The position numbers and the translations under genes were made by a program. A model generated the notes under the pieces. It was not told the origin of the DNA and did not search any database. It saw only the letters and a program-made list of their open reading frames with translations. Shown in pieces: positions 21,073 through 31,600 of a DNA stretch of 64,000 bases. Source of the stretch: Rhodobacteraceae bacterium QY30 (GTDB taxonomy: Bacteria; Pseudomonadota; Alphaproteobacteria; Rhodobacterales; Rhodobacteraceae). The stretch spans positions 2,960,501-3,024,500 of the forward strand of contig CP023454.1 in NCBI GenBank assembly GCA_002356635.1. Direction: 5' to 3'. Numbering within the stretch: the stretch's first letter is position 1; each line of letters opens with the position of its first letter.

Positions 21073-22044
21073 TCAGGCCACCCGATCCCGGGGCGCACGG
21101 CCACCGAAGAAGTCCGTCAGGTTGTCAAGCACGCGCAAACCCATCGCCTCGCGCGTTTCGCGGCTGGCCGAGCCGAGGTGCGGCAGCATCACCAGATTGT
21201 CGGCATCCATCAGTTCCTGCGGGATATGGGGTTCACGCTCGAACACGTCGAGGCCCGCGCCGCCGATAGTCCCGAACCACAGCGCCTGCGCCAGTGCGTG
21301 TTCGTCCACAACTTCGCCGCGCGCGGTGTTGATGAGGAAGGCGTCCGGCCGCATCAGATCCAGCCGGCGCCCGTTGATCAGGTGGCGGTTCGCGGTGCCG
21401 CCGGGGCAATGCAGCGACACGAAATCGCATTGGGGCAGCAACTCGTCGATCGTGGGAACCTGGACGGCGTTGTAACGCGCCAGGATCTCGGCCGGTACGG
21501 CGGAACGGTTCTGGACCAGGATCTTCATGCCGAAGCCGTGGTGCGCCCGCTGCGCCATCGCCTGGCCGATGCGGCCGAAACCGATGATCCCGAGCGTCGC
21601 GCCCGACACGCGGGTGCCGATCATGTGCGTCGGCCGCCAGCCGGACCATTTGCCATCGCGCAGTTCCCTTTCCCCCTCGCCTGCCCGCCGCGCCACCATC
21701 AGCATCAGCGTCATGGCGATGTCAGCGGTGCATTCCGACAGGACGTCGGGGGTATTGGTGACGGTGATGCCGCGATCCTTCGCGGCATCCGTGTCGATAT
21801 GGGCAAAACCCACGCCGTAATTCGCCAGGATCTTCGTGCGCGGCGCCGGACCCTCGAAGACCATCGAGGGAAGGCGGTCGGTCACGGTTGGCAGGATCGC
21901 GTCATAGCGGCCCATCGCCTCGCGGATTTCCGCAAGCGTCAGGGGTTTGTCCGCCAGGTTGAGATCCACGTCGAAGCTTTCCGCCATCCGCTTTTCGACC
22001 GACTGCGGCCAACGCCGCGTCACGAGAATCCTGGGTTTCGACAT
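21073..22044 (-). CDS. hprA: NAD(P)-dependent hydroxypyruvate reductase (D-2-hydroxyacid dehydrogenase)
   Basis: 323 residues. Rossmann motif LGIIGFGRIGQAMAQRA near residue 153 and the catalytic Arg/Glu/His set in LINTARGEVVDE, GLDVFEREPHIP and VMLPHLGSAS. In the serine-cycle operon the expected reaction is hydroxypyruvate to D-glycerate, with glyoxylate reduction as a side activity. By sequence alone it could be any GRHPR-like 2-hydroxyacid dehydrogenase; the placement between mtkB and ppc decides the call. It starts 15 bases after mtkB. Confidence 0.9.
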   Translation of the reverse strand: MSKPRILVTRRWPQSVEKRMAESFDVDLNLADKPLTLAEIREAMGRYDAILPTVTDRLPSMVFEGPAPRTKILANYGVGFAHIDTDAAKDRGITVTNTPDVLSECTADIAMTLMLMVARRAGEGERELRDGKWSGWRPTHMIGTRVSGATLGIIGFGRIGQAMAQRAHHGFGMKILVQNRSAVPAEILARYNAVQVPTIDELLPQCDFVSLHCPGGTANRHLINGRRLDLMRPDAFLINTARGEVVDEHALAQALWFGTIGGAGLDVFEREPHIPQELMDADNLVMLPHLGSASRETREAMGLRVLDNLTDFFGGRAPRDRVA

Positions 22045-22059
22045 CCGAGTTTTCCTTCC

Positions 22060-22953
22060 TCAGGCGGCTTTCCGGTTCATGACCCGCGCGATGGTTTCCC
22101 CGATGACCGAGGGGTTCTCGGCCACGGTGACGCCGGCGGCAGTCAGGATCTCGACCTTTTCCGAGGCGCTTTCGCCGAAGGCCGAGATGATCGCGCCCGC
22201 GTGGCCCATCGTGCGGCCCTTGGGTGCGGTCAGGCCCGCGATGTAGGCGATGACGGGTTTGGTCATGTGTTCCTGGATGTAGGCCGCGGCTTCGGCTTCC
22301 TGCGGGCCGCCGATTTCGCCGATCATGCAGACCACATGGGTTTCCGGGTCAGCCTCGAAGCGTTCGAGTATGTCGCGGAAGCTCGAGCCATTGATCGGGT
22401 CGCCGCCGATGCCGACGCTGGTCGACACGCCGATGCCGCGATCTTTCAGCTGCTGTGCCGCTTCATAGCCCAGCGTCCCCGAACGACCCACGATGCCGAC
22501 ATGGCCCGGCAGGTAGATGTGACCCGGCATGATTCCCAGCATCGCCTTGCCCGGGCTGATCGTGCCCGCGCAGTTCGGGCCGGTCAGCACCATGCGGCGT
22601 TCGCGCGGGTAGCGCATCATGTAGCGCTTCACGCGGATCATGTCCTGCGCCGGGATCCCGTCGGTGATGCAGACGCAGTAGCGGATGCCGCCATCGGCCG
22701 CTTCCATGATGCTGTCCGCCGCGAAGGGGGGCGGCACGAACACAAGGCTGGTATCCGCGCCCGTCGCTTCCACCGCCTGTTTCACGGTGTCGAAAACCGG
22801 GACGCCGAAGATCGTTTCTCCGCCCTTGCCGGGCACCACGCCGCCGACGACGTTGGTGCCATAGGCCTGCATCTCCTGGGTGTGGAACTGCGCCATGCGT
22901 CCGGTGATGCCCTGAACGATCACGCGGCTGCTGCGGTCAAGAAAGATGCTCAT
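22060..22953 (-). CDS. mtkB: Malate-CoA ligase (malate thiokinase) alpha subunit
   Basis: 297 residues, homologous to succinyl-CoA synthetase alpha. CoA-binding domain at the N-terminus ([18 protein letters not shown]), [15 protein letters not shown], and the phosphorylated histidine H251 in [11 protein letters not shown]. With MtkA it activates malate to malyl-CoA using ATP. The assignment as MtkB rather than SucD rests on the operon (sgaA, hprA, ppc, a malyl-CoA lyase nearby) and on resemblance to methylotroph MtkB. Its start shares one base with the mtkA stop (TGATG). Confidence 0.93.
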   Translation of the reverse strand: MSIFLDRSSRVIVQGITGRMAQFHTQEMQAYGTNVVGGVVPGKGGETIFGVPVFDTVKQAVEATGADTSLVFVPPPFAADSIMEAADGGIRYCVCITDGIPAQDMIRVKRYMMRYPRERRMVLTGPNCAGTISPGKAMLGIMPGHIYLPGHVGIVGRSGTLGYEAAQQLKDRGIGVSTSVGIGGDPINGSSFRDILERFEADPETHVVCMIGEIGGPQEAEAAAYIQEHMTKPVIAYIAGLTAPKGRTMGHAGAIISAFGESASEKVEILTAAGVTVAENPSVIGETIARVMNRKAA

Positions 22954-24149
22954 CAGATCGCCCTCATCTTGGTGTTCTGTTTCTGGTCGTTCTTCCAGGC
23001 GCCGACGGCGCGTTCGGCGGCCTCCATCAGGGAGCCGGCGCGGATGATCGGCAGGCCCGACTGCGCCAGGATCTTCTGGCCTTCCTCGACATTGGTGCCG
23101 GCCAGCCGAACGATGACCGGGACGTCGACCGGGTTCGCCTTCAGCGCCTGCACGACCCCTTCGGCCACCCAGTCGCAGCGATTGATGCCGGCGAAGATGT
23201 TGACGAGGATCGCCTGGACGTTCTCATCCGACATGACCAGCCGGAAGGCCTTGGCCACCCGCTCCGGCGTCGCCCCGCCGCCGATGTCGAGGAAGTTGGC
23301 AGGTTCGCCACCTGCCAGCTTGATCGTGTCCATCGTCGCCATCGCAAGCCCGGCGCCGTTCACGATGCAGCCGATGTTGCCGGTCAGGCCGATGTAGGCC
23401 AGGCCCCGGTCGGCGGCACGCGCTTCGCGCGGGTCTTCCTGGCTCTTGTCGCGCAGTTCGGAAACCTGCGGGTGCCGGAACAGCGCGTTGCTGTCGAAGG
23501 TCATCTTGGCATCAAGCGCCAGGATGCGGTTGTCCGCGGTGATGACCAGAGGGTTGATCTCGACCATGGTCGCGTCCAGCTCGCGGAAGGCGCGGTAGCA
23601 GCCTTGCAGAGTACGCACCATCTGCTGGGTCAGCGAGTTCGGGATGCCCAGGGCGAAGGCGATCTCGCGCGCCTGGAACTCCTGAAGTCCGACGGCCGGT
23701 TCAACGGTCGAGCGGACGATCGATTCCGGCTTGTTGGCCGAAATGTCCTCGATCTCCATCCCGCCTTCGGACGAGGCCACGATCATCACCCGCTGCGAAG
23801 TGCGGTCCAGCACGAAGCCCAGGTAGATCTCGCGGTTGAAGTCGACGGCGCTTTCGACATAGACGCGGTAGATGCCCTTGCCTTCCGGGCCGGTCTGGTG
23901 CGTCACCAGCTTGCGGCCGAACATGTCGTTCGTCGCATCCTGGATCTCGTGTTCGGAATTGCACAGCTTGACGCCGCCGGCCTTGCCCCGCCCGCCGGCG
24001 TGGACCTGGGCCTTGACGATCCAGCGGTTGCCCCCCAGTTCGCGCGCCCGGTAGGCCGCCTGTTCCGGGCTGTAGGCCAATCCGCCACTGGGAACGGTCA
24101 CGCCGAACCTCGAGAGGATTTCCTTGGCCTGGTATTCGTGAATATCCAT
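22953..24149 (-). CDS. mtkA: Malate-CoA ligase (malate thiokinase) beta subunit
   Basis: 398 residues from [16 protein letters not shown], preceded by GGGAGGCG. It has an ATP-grasp domain ([20 protein letters not shown]) and the CoA-ligase beta region with [18 protein letters not shown] and [13 protein letters not shown], which contact the phosphohistidine of MtkB. The sequence resembles SucC, but SucC is normally next to sucD and sucAB, not serine-cycle genes. It sits between sgaA and mtkB. Confidence 0.93.
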   Translation of the reverse strand: MDIHEYQAKEILSRFGVTVPSGGLAYSPEQAAYRARELGGNRWIVKAQVHAGGRGKAGGVKLCNSEHEIQDATNDMFGRKLVTHQTGPEGKGIYRVYVESAVDFNREIYLGFVLDRTSQRVMIVASSEGGMEIEDISANKPESIVRSTVEPAVGLQEFQAREIAFALGIPNSLTQQMVRTLQGCYRAFRELDATMVEINPLVITADNRILALDAKMTFDSNALFRHPQVSELRDKSQEDPREARAADRGLAYIGLTGNIGCIVNGAGLAMATMDTIKLAGGEPANFLDIGGGATPERVAKAFRLVMSDENVQAILVNIFAGINRCDWVAEGVVQALKANPVDVPVIVRLAGTNVEEGQKILAQSGLPIIRAGSLMEAAERAVGAWKNDQKQNTKMRAI

Positions 24150-24177
24150 CTTCGCCTCCCTTATTCCGCCTTGGGGC

Positions 24178-25425
24178 TCATTCGGCCGCCAGGGTAATCC
24201 TGTAGTATTGCCGCAGGTTCTCGCTGATCTCATCCAGGTCCAGCTTGGCCCCCATCGCCTTCATCGCCTCGGCAAAGCGCTGGACGATGTCGGTGATCGC
24301 CGCTTCCGACAGCTGGTTGAGGATGCCGATGCGCACCTGGACCGGCTCGGACAGGGTCGGCCAGATGCCGAAGCCCTTGGCACGGCAGGCCTGGACCAGC
24401 TCCTTTTCACGGCCCGCCAGTTCCTTCGGCAGGTTCAGGACGACAAGGCTTGTCATGTTCGAGGTGACTTCGCAGCCCATGGCCGTGACGGCCTGGCGCA
24501 GCGCCTGTTCATGATGCGCATAGTCACGCGCCTTGGCCGTCCGGCCCTGTTGCAGGTTGATGCGCAGCGCCTCGTGGAAGGCCGCGACCGCATAGCCGGA
24601 ATGGGTGCGGTGATAGGTGCCGGCCGCGACGTCCTGCCCGTCGATGATGCCCCAGTGCCGGGCTTCAAGGATCGGATGATGGACATAGGAGGGGCAGCCG
24701 TTGGTGCGGACTTCCTCGATGAAGCGGTCGGTGAAGCTGACCGGCGCATAGGTCAGCGGCAACGACAGGATGCCCTTCTGCGGGCAGGACGCCCAACCGA
24801 CCACTCCGGGGTAATCGTCGATCGAGAAATCGTCGACGCCCAGCGACGAGACGGCATCGACCAGACCCATCGCACCGTGGCGCAGGCAGGCATCCGAGAA
24901 GGCGCGCAGGTCGTTGATCCGGCCCGAACCGGTTTCCCAATGCGCCATGAAGGCCCATTTGGGTTTCTTGTCCTTCAGCGCCGCCTCGATCACCTCGGCC
25001 GTCACGGACTGGCCATGCGGAACGGTGATCACGGTGACGGAAGCCGCCTGCGGGTCCATCGGGTTGGCGCGCAGCTCTTCACGCGTGGCGGCCTTCATGC
25101 GGATCGTCAGCGCGTCGATCCCCGAGAAGGTGCCGTTGGCGAAGGCCACCACGGTATCCCCCGGCAGGACGGCGTTCAGCATCACGTCGAGGCCGCTCCA
25201 GCCGGTGCCGGCGACGCCGTAGGTGTAGACGTTCCTGGTGCCCCAGATTGCGCGCAGCATGTGCTTGCATTCGATCATGCCGCGCAGGACGTCGGCCTGC
25301 ATGTGGTCGGCCAGGCCCGCGTTGGCGAAGGCCGCCAGGACCCGCGGGTCGGTGTTGCCGGGGCCAGGACCCGCGGCCAGGGTCTGGGGAATACTCAGTT
25401 CGGGGTAAAGCGTGCGTTCGGTCAT
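24178..25425 (-). CDS. sgaA: Serine--glyoxylate aminotransferase
   Basis: 415 residues, class-V aminotransferase. The PLP lysine is K217 in [29 protein letters not shown] at the N-terminus and [18 protein letters not shown] fit the serine-glyoxylate group. It converts serine plus glyoxylate to hydroxypyruvate plus glycine, closing the loop between the glyoxylate made by malyl-CoA lyase and SHMT. It is the first gene of the leftward serine-cycle operon and faces the LuxR-type regulator across 261 bases of regulatory sequence. The start has an SD-like AAAGG upstream. Confidence 0.96.
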   Translation of the reverse strand: MTERTLYPELSIPQTLAAGPGPGNTDPRVLAAFANAGLADHMQADVLRGMIECKHMLRAIWGTRNVYTYGVAGTGWSGLDVMLNAVLPGDTVVAFANGTFSGIDALTIRMKAATREELRANPMDPQAASVTVITVPHGQSVTAEVIEAALKDKKPKWAFMAHWETGSGRINDLRAFSDACLRHGAMGLVDAVSSLGVDDFSIDDYPGVVGWASCPQKGILSLPLTYAPVSFTDRFIEEVRTNGCPSYVHHPILEARHWGIIDGQDVAAGTYHRTHSGYAVAAFHEALRINLQQGRTAKARDYAHHEQALRQAVTAMGCEVTSNMTSLVVLNLPKELAGREKELVQACRAKGFGIWPTLSEPVQVRIGILNQLSEAAITDIVQRFAEAMKAMGAKLDLDEISENLRQYYRITLAAE

Positions 25426-25589
25426 TTCGTCAGTCCTGCCTTTCGATGCGCCATGAGGCGGAAGACCGACTGCGGGGACCGGATGGACGACACTTGCGCC
25501 GCCAGGACCGATCTATCCGCAGTCACATTTCCTACACACAAGGAAACGCCCGGTCGACAAAACCCACAACATCCGTATATCCTGCTTTT

Positions 25590-25672
25590 GGGTATCTATT
25601 TAGGTTGGTAATAACCTACCCATTATGGTTGATATGCCGTTGTATGCCGAATGGCGCCCTACCCATTCGGGT
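25590..25672. promoter_or_regulatory. Repeats in the sgaA-luxR divergent promoter region
   Basis: The AT-rich interval between sgaA and the regulator holds an inverted repeat TAGGTT (25601-25606) / AACCTA (25613-25618), an outer GGGTA/TACCC pair (25590-25594 and 25617-25621), a direct repeat CTACCCATT at 25616-25624 and 25659-25667 (43 bases apart, about four helical turns), and ACCC-ATTC-GGGT at 25661-25672. TACCCAT matches the NarL heptamer TACYYMT. These are candidate binding sites for the divergently encoded NarL/FixJ-type regulator. Confidence 0.5.
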
Positions 25673-25686
25673 GGTAAGTGGACAGG

Positions 25687-26337
25687 ATGATGTCAAACTG
25701 GATGCAAAATCAAAGGGAACAGCCGGTCACGGTCATGCTGGCCGACAGCAATCCGCTGGTGCTGACCGCCATGTCCGAGATCTTTGATCGCGATCCGCGA
25801 TTCTCGTTGGTGGCCACCTCCGCCACGGCCGAGGGTTTCCTTGGCGTCGTGATGCGAATGACGGTCCAGGTGGGAGTGATCGACTGGAACCTGCCCGCAC
25901 TGGGCGGGGCCAAGCTGATCGAGGTGCTGCGGGAACAGCCCACCGCGCCGCGCCTGATCGTGTACGGCGACGAATCGACCGAAACACCCCGGATGGCGAT
26001 GTCGGCGGGCGCGGCGGGATTTGCCGGCCGGTCGACCCCGGTCGAACGGCTGCTGGAAACCTGCCTGTCGGTCGCCAAGGGGCAGATGGTGTTTCCGTTC
26101 CTTGATGTCCGCAAGCTGCAACTCGACCCGATCGAGCAACTGTCCAAGCGCGAACGGGCGCTGCTGGAAGGCCTGTCGCGCGGGCTGACGAACCGGGAAC
26201 TGTCGAAGGAATTCGAGATCAGCCCGAACACCGTGAAGTTCCATCTGTCGAACCTGTTCGAAAAACTGTCGGTAAAGAACCGCACGCAGGCGATCGCTTT
26301 CTACTATTCGAATCGTGCGTCGCGGGGCGATTTCTGA
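25687..26337 (+). CDS. NarL/FixJ-type (LuxR-family HTH) response regulator, probable serine-cycle regulator
   Basis: 216 residues from the ATG at 25687 (tandem ATGs and a GTG at 25678 are alternatives). The N-terminal receiver keeps a phospho-acceptor-like D66 in GVIDWNLP, but the acidic pair is only D20 (next residue S21), the Thr/Ser position reads Gly (IVYGD), and the conserved lysine appears as R115 in GFAGRSTP. The C-terminal LuxR HTH is complete: LSKRERALLEGLSRGLTNRE, then ISPNTVKFHLSNLFEKL. There is no adjacent histidine kinase. It lies between sgaA (divergent) and mcl (same strand), so it likely controls the serine cycle. Confidence 0.85.
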   Translation: MMSNWMQNQREQPVTVMLADSNPLVLTAMSEIFDRDPRFSLVATSATAEGFLGVVMRMTVQVGVIDWNLPALGGAKLIEVLREQPTAPRLIVYGDESTETPRMAMSAGAAGFAGRSTPVERLLETCLSVAKGQMVFPFLDVRKLQLDPIEQLSKRERALLEGLSRGLTNRELSKEFEISPNTVKFHLSNLFEKLSVKNRTQAIAFYYSNRASRGDF

Positions 26338-26446
26338 CGGCTCCCCGCACTCCTTACTGGTATGAAAATTTTATTCTTGACTGGAAAGGTTTGTTCGGCC
26401 GATGCCTAAAGGCAACGAACCAATCCCCCCAACAAGGAGTGTCCCG

Positions 26447-27424
26447 ATGTCTTTCCACGTCATTCAACAGGCCCCCGCCCGCCTGAACCGCAGCGAGCTT
26501 GCCGTTCCGGGCAGCGCCCCGCAAATGTTTGAAAAGGCCGCACAATCCGAAGCGGATGTGGTCTTCCTGGATCTGGAAGACGCCGTTGCGCCGGACGACA
26601 AGGCCCAGGCGCGCAAGAACATCATCAAGGCTCTGAACGAGCTTGATTGGGGCAAGAAAACCATGTCCCTGCGAATCAACGGGCTGGATACGCATTACAT
26701 GTACCGCGACGTGGTGGACGTGGTGGAACAGGCGGGCGAACGGCTTGACCTGATCATGATTCCGAAGGTCGGGACCGCGGCGGACGTCTATGCCGTCGAC
26801 ATGATGGTGACCCAGATCGAGGACGCGAAGGGCTACAAGAAGCGGATCGGATTCGAGCACATCATCGAAACCGCGCTGGGGATGCAGAACGTCTCGGAAA
26901 TTGCGGCGGCATCGAAGCGGAACGAATCGCTGCACTTCGGGGTGGCGGACTATGCGGCCTCGACCCGGGCGCGCACGACGATCATCGGGGGCGTGAACCC
27001 GGATTATTCGGTGCTGACCGACAAGCTGGAAGATGGCAGCCGCGCCGTTCACTGGGGCGACATGTGGCACTATGCGCTGGCGCGGATGGTGGTCGCCGCG
27101 CGCGCCAACGGCCTGCGGCCGGTGGATGGTCCCTTCGGCGATTTCCAGGATCCCGACGGCTACCGCGCGGCAGCCAAGCGGGCGGCGGTGCTGGGCTGCG
27201 AGGGCAAATGGGCGATCCATCCCAGCCAGATCGCGCTGGCCAACGAAGTGATGTCGCCGTCCGAGGCCGAAGTCACAAAGGCCCGCCGCATCCTCGAGGC
27301 GATGGAGAAGGCCGCGGCCGAAGGCAAGGGCGCCGTTTCGCTGGATGGGCGCCTGATCGACTACGCGTCGATCCGGCAGGCCGAAGTCCTGGTCGAGAAG
27401 GCCCGGCAGATCGCCGGAGCCTGA
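26447..27424 (+). CDS. mcl: Malyl-CoA lyase / beta-methylmalyl-CoA lyase (HpcH/HpaI family)
   Basis: 325 residues from the ATG at 26447 with AAGGAG upstream. CitE/Mcl-type lyase: RSELAVPGSAPQMFEKAA, VVFLDLEDAVAPDDK (metal-binding acid), MIPKVGTAADVY, GFEHIIETALGMQNV, and HFGVADYAASTRA. It cleaves malyl-CoA to acetyl-CoA and glyoxylate, supplying glyoxylate to SgaA. In Rhodobacterales the same enzyme often also serves the ethylmalonyl-CoA pathway on beta-methylmalyl-CoA, so a dual role is likely. It is followed after three bases by glycerate kinase. Confidence 0.95.
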   Translation: MSFHVIQQAPARLNRSELAVPGSAPQMFEKAAQSEADVVFLDLEDAVAPDDKAQARKNIIKALNELDWGKKTMSLRINGLDTHYMYRDVVDVVEQAGERLDLIMIPKVGTAADVYAVDMMVTQIEDAKGYKKRIGFEHIIETALGMQNVSEIAAASKRNESLHFGVADYAASTRARTTIIGGVNPDYSVLTDKLEDGSRAVHWGDMWHYALARMVVAARANGLRPVDGPFGDFQDPDGYRAAAKRAAVLGCEGKWAIHPSQIALANEVMSPSEAEVTKARRILEAMEKAAAEGKGAVSLDGRLIDYASIRQAEVLVEKARQIAGA

Positions 27425-27427
27425 CAC

Positions 27428-28675
27428 ATGGAGGAACTGCGCAGCCAGGCGACGTCGCTTTTCGCCACCGCCTGCCGCGCGGCGGATCCCGCGCATGCCC
27501 TGACGGCAGCGCTGGAAACCATGCCTTTGCCCCGCCCGGATCCGGGCGGGGTTTACCGGGTTATCGCTCTGGGCAAGGCGGCCATTCCCATGGCGGAGCG
27601 GCTGTTGCAGGTGCTGGAGGGACCGCGGAAGGTTCTTGTGATCACGAATTACGAGAACGCCCGCGACCTGCCCGGCGCAACAGTCTGCCCGGCCGGCCAT
27701 CCCGTGCCCGATGAAAACGGCGCAAAGGCCGCCTTGGCGCTGGAGGCGATGCTGGCGGATGCGACGTCCGCGGATCGGGTGATCGCGCTGATCTCCGGTG
27801 GCGGTTCGGCGCTGGTACCGGCGCCGGTCGCCGCACTAACGCTGGAGGACAAGGCGGAGGTGAACCGGCTGCTTCTTTCCAGCGGTTTCGAAATCACCGA
27901 AATGAACTTCATCCGCCAGCAATTGTCGCGACTGAAGGGGGGTGGCCTGCTCAGGGCGGCGGCCCCGGCGCCGGTCTGGGCCTATATCCTGTCGGATGTG
28001 ATCGGCGACGATCTGCGCGTCATCGCCTCGGGTCCGACGGTGGCGCCCATCGGCACGCGGGCCGAGGCGCAGGCGCTGCTCAGGGACCGCGGCCTGTGGG
28101 AACGGCTGCCTGCCGCGGCCCAGAGGGCGCTGGCCCAGGATGCCCCGACGGCCGATGTGCTGCCGGTCGGGCGCAACCTGCTGATCGGGTCGAACCGCAA
28201 AAGCCTGGAGGCCGTGCGCGATGCCGCTGGACCGGGGGCGGTGATCGTCGACGACCGCTTGACCGGCGATGTGGGCGAAGCGGCGGAGAAGGTGATCGCG
28301 GCGGCGCAAGGCGCAGGTCCGGGCCGCGCCTGTCTGGTCTTTGGCGGCGAAACCACCGTGATCCTGCGGGGCAACGGGCTGGGTGGCCGCAACCAGGAAC
28401 TGGCGCTGCGGGTGGCGATGGGGATGCCGCAGATCGGGCGGGACTGGGTGTTCCTGTCGGGCGGGACCGATGGACGCGACGGACCGACCGAGGCGGCGGG
28501 CGGGCTGGTGGACGCAGGAACCATCGGCCGAATCCGCGCCGCAGGCGCCGTGCCAGAGGAGCTGTTGGCCAACAACGACAGCAATCGCGCCCTGGCGCTG
28601 GCAGGTGACCTGCTGGTCACGGGCGCCACCGGGACCAACGTGGCGGACGTGCAGATCCTGCTGCTGGGTTCCTGA
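27428..28675 (+). CDS. gckA: Glycerate 2-kinase (MOFRL-type, GckA/TtuD)
   Basis: 415 residues. An N-terminal DUF4147 domain (GKAAIPMAERLLQVLEG, VIALISGGGSALVPAP, NFIRQQLSRLKGGGLLRAA) and a C-terminal MOFRL domain (LGGRNQELALRVAMGM, SGGTDGRDGPTEAAGG, NDSNRALALAGDLLVTGATG). It converts D-glycerate, made by HprA, to 2-phosphoglycerate, which enolase (not in this window) turns into the PEP used by Ppc. The ATG is three bases past the mcl stop, so the two are cotranscribed. Same enzyme class as GckA of Methylobacterium. Confidence 0.93.
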   Translation: MEELRSQATSLFATACRAADPAHALTAALETMPLPRPDPGGVYRVIALGKAAIPMAERLLQVLEGPRKVLVITNYENARDLPGATVCPAGHPVPDENGAKAALALEAMLADATSADRVIALISGGGSALVPAPVAALTLEDKAEVNRLLLSSGFEITEMNFIRQQLSRLKGGGLLRAAAPAPVWAYILSDVIGDDLRVIASGPTVAPIGTRAEAQALLRDRGLWERLPAAAQRALAQDAPTADVLPVGRNLLIGSNRKSLEAVRDAAGPGAVIVDDRLTGDVGEAAEKVIAAAQGAGPGRACLVFGGETTVILRGNGLGGRNQELALRVAMGMPQIGRDWVFLSGGTDGRDGPTEAAGGLVDAGTIGRIRAAGAVPEELLANNDSNRALALAGDLLVTGATGTNVADVQILLLGS

Positions 28676-28687
28676 CCGCACAGGCGT

Positions 28688-31600
28688 TCAGGTCGAGGCA
28701 GCTTCGCCCGTCGCCGCGGCGCGCCCTGGACCCTCTGGCGGGGTCACCTGTCCCAACACGACCGTGACGCTGTGATCCCCGTCCAGCAGCGGGATGATCG
28801 CTCCGTCCGTTCCGACGACCAGATCCTTTCCGTCCATCCGCGCCTGGAAGACGCCGCGACCGGTCTTGTCAGGATTATGGACCGTGATCACAAGCCGCGC
28901 CGGACCCAGCGTGACGCGCAATTCGACCTTCGGCCAGGCCTTGGGGAAACACGGATCCAGCCGCAGTTCATTCCCCCGTCGCGTCAGGCCCAGGATTCCC
29001 TCGACCCCGGCGCGATACATCCAGGCCGCGGACCCCGTGTACCAGGTCCAGCCGCCGCGACCTTCGTGCGGAGCGGTGGAATAGACATCGGCGGCGACCA
29101 CATAGGGCTCGACCTTGTAGCGCTCCACCGCTTGCCGGGTTCGGGCGTGGTTGATGGGGTTAAGCCGGGCGAAGAGGTCGGCGGCTCCGTCACCATCGCC
29201 CATCCGGGCCCGGGCCAGGATAACCCACATCGCAGCGTGGCTGTATTGGCCGCCGTTTTCCCGCAGGCCAGGGGGATAGCCCTTGATGTAGCCGGGATCC
29301 AGAGGCGTGCGGTCGAAGGGCGGCGTGAACAGCAGCGCCATACCGGGATCGGCGCGAACCAGATGCTTGTCGAGTGACTCCATCGCCTTGTGCGCCCGTG
29401 CCGGATCGGCCGCGCCAGAAAGGACGGACCATGACTGCGCGATGCTGTCGATCCGGCATTCGGCCGCCCCCGAGGTGCCGAGGATCGTGCCATCGTCGAA
29501 GGTGCCGCGCCGATACCAGGCCCCGTCCCAGCCATGTGCCTCAATCGCCTGACGAACCGATTCCGCGTGCTGCCGCCACCGGGCCGCGCGGGCCGGGTCG
29601 CGGGGATCGGCCAGGGGGGCCATCCGGTCGATGGTGGCAATCAGCAGCCACCCCAGCCACAGGCTGGTGCCCTGCCCGCCCTCGCCCACCCGGTTCATGC
29701 CATCGTTCCAGTCGCCGGTGCCGATCAGCGGCATCCCGTTTTCGCCGGTCAGGGCCACGGCCTGATCCAGCGCCCGCGCGCAATGTTCGAACAGGGTGGC
29801 GGTTTCTTCGCTGATCGACGGTTGGGAAAAGTCGTCATGGGCGCCTTCCGCAAGGGGCGGGCCGTGCAGGAAGGGCAGCTTTTCATCCAGCACGGCCAGA
29901 TCGCCGGTCACCGACACATATTGCGCGGTGCAGTACCCCAGCCACACCCGGTCGTCCGAAATGCGGGTCCGCACCCCCTGCCCGGAATGCGGCAGCCACC
30001 AGTGCTGCACGTCGCCTTCGGGGAACTGGCGGCTGGCGGCGCGCAGGATATGACCGCGCGTCATCTCGGGGCGCGCGAAGGTCAGCGCCATGCCATCCTG
30101 CAACTGGTCGCGGAATCCGTAGGCGCCGCTGGCCTGGTAAAAGCCCGCCCGCGCCCAGATCCGGCAGGCCAGGGTCTGGTACATCAGCCAGCCGTTCAGC
30201 AGGATGTCCATGCTGCGGTCCGGCGTGATCACCTGGACCGCGCCCAGCACTTCGGCCCAATGGCGCTTTACATCCTCAAGCGCCTGGTCGAGGTCAAGCG
30301 CCCGCATCTCATGGATCAATGCGGTGGCCGCCGTCGCGCTTTCCGCCTGGCCCAGCAGGAACACGATCTCGACCGTGGCCCCCGGTTCCAGCGTCAGGCG
30401 GCGCTGAAGGGCGGCGCAGGGGTCCAGCCCGGGGCCCGTACGCTCCGACAGCCCCGCCGCGCGCAATCCTGCCGGGTCCGACAGCGACCCGCCCGCCCCG
30501 ATGAATTCCGCCCGGTCGGCGGTACGGCTGGTGGTATCCGGCCCCAGGTCGGCAAAACCGACGCGCCCGGGAAAGGCCATTGCAAAGGGGTTTTCGGCCA
30601 GGATCGCACCGTTTTCATCGATCCGGGTCAGGATATGGGGAAGCGAGGCGCCCCGCGTCGGGCCAAGAACCCATTCGGCATAGGCGGTGATCGACAGGCG
30701 CCGAGCCGTGGGGCCAGTGTTGCGCAGCGTCAGTCGGGTGATCTTGACGGGGGCGTCCAGAGGAACGAACTGGACCATTTCGGCTGAAAGCGTGTTGGTC
30801 GCGTGGGAGAATGCCGAATATCCGAACCCGTGGCGCGCGAGGTAGGTGCCCGGTCCGCGGATCGGCAGGGCCGTCGCCGTCCAGACTTCGTCCGTGACCA
30901 GGTCATGCAGGTAGATCGCCTCGCCGCTGCGGTCGGTGACGGGATCGTTCGACCAGGGGGTGATCTGGTTTTCACGGCTGTTTTCGGACCAGGTGTAGCC
31001 GCTGCCCGCAGCCGAGACCTGGAAGCCGAAGCGCGGGTTGGCAACGACATTGATCCAGGGCGCGGGGGTCGCTTCGTCCTTGCGCAGCACGGTCACGTAT
31101 TCGCGTCCGCCTTCGGCAAATCCGCCAAGACCGTTGAAGAACTCGGTCACGGGCAACGTCGGTTCGGGCCCGGCATCGGGGTGGCGGGGCGCGGCCATGC
31201 GGGCGGCGGGCAGACGACGCGAGAGCGCCTCCATCTGCCGCGAGATATTACCGCGGCTGGCCACCAGGACCACCTGCGCCACCGACAGCAGGGTCGCGCG
31301 TCCGCCCGGCGCCAGAAGGTCCGACCGAAGCGTGTGGACGGTGCCGTGGGTGCGGGCATGGATGCCTTCGGCACGGGGTCGGGTGCGAATGGCGCGTACG
31401 GCACTGTCGATGGCCACCTGCAGATCCTGAACGTAGGAGGAGGAGCGGTCGTTCAGGATCACCAGGTCCACGGGCAGCAGCCGCATCCCCCAGTATTCAT
31501 GCGCGCTGAGCACCTGGCGAAGCGCGGGCAGGTCCTGGGTGTCCTCGATCAGCAGAAGGACAATGGGCAGGTCGCCCGAGATGCCGAACGCCCAAAGGGC

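Noticed and set aside
22953-24149. Assignment of mtkA/mtkB as succinyl-CoA synthetase (sucCD)
   Set aside because: The operon holds sgaA, hprA and ppc and not sucAB or mdh, and the sequences resemble methylotroph malate thiokinase; SucCD remains the only serious alternative.
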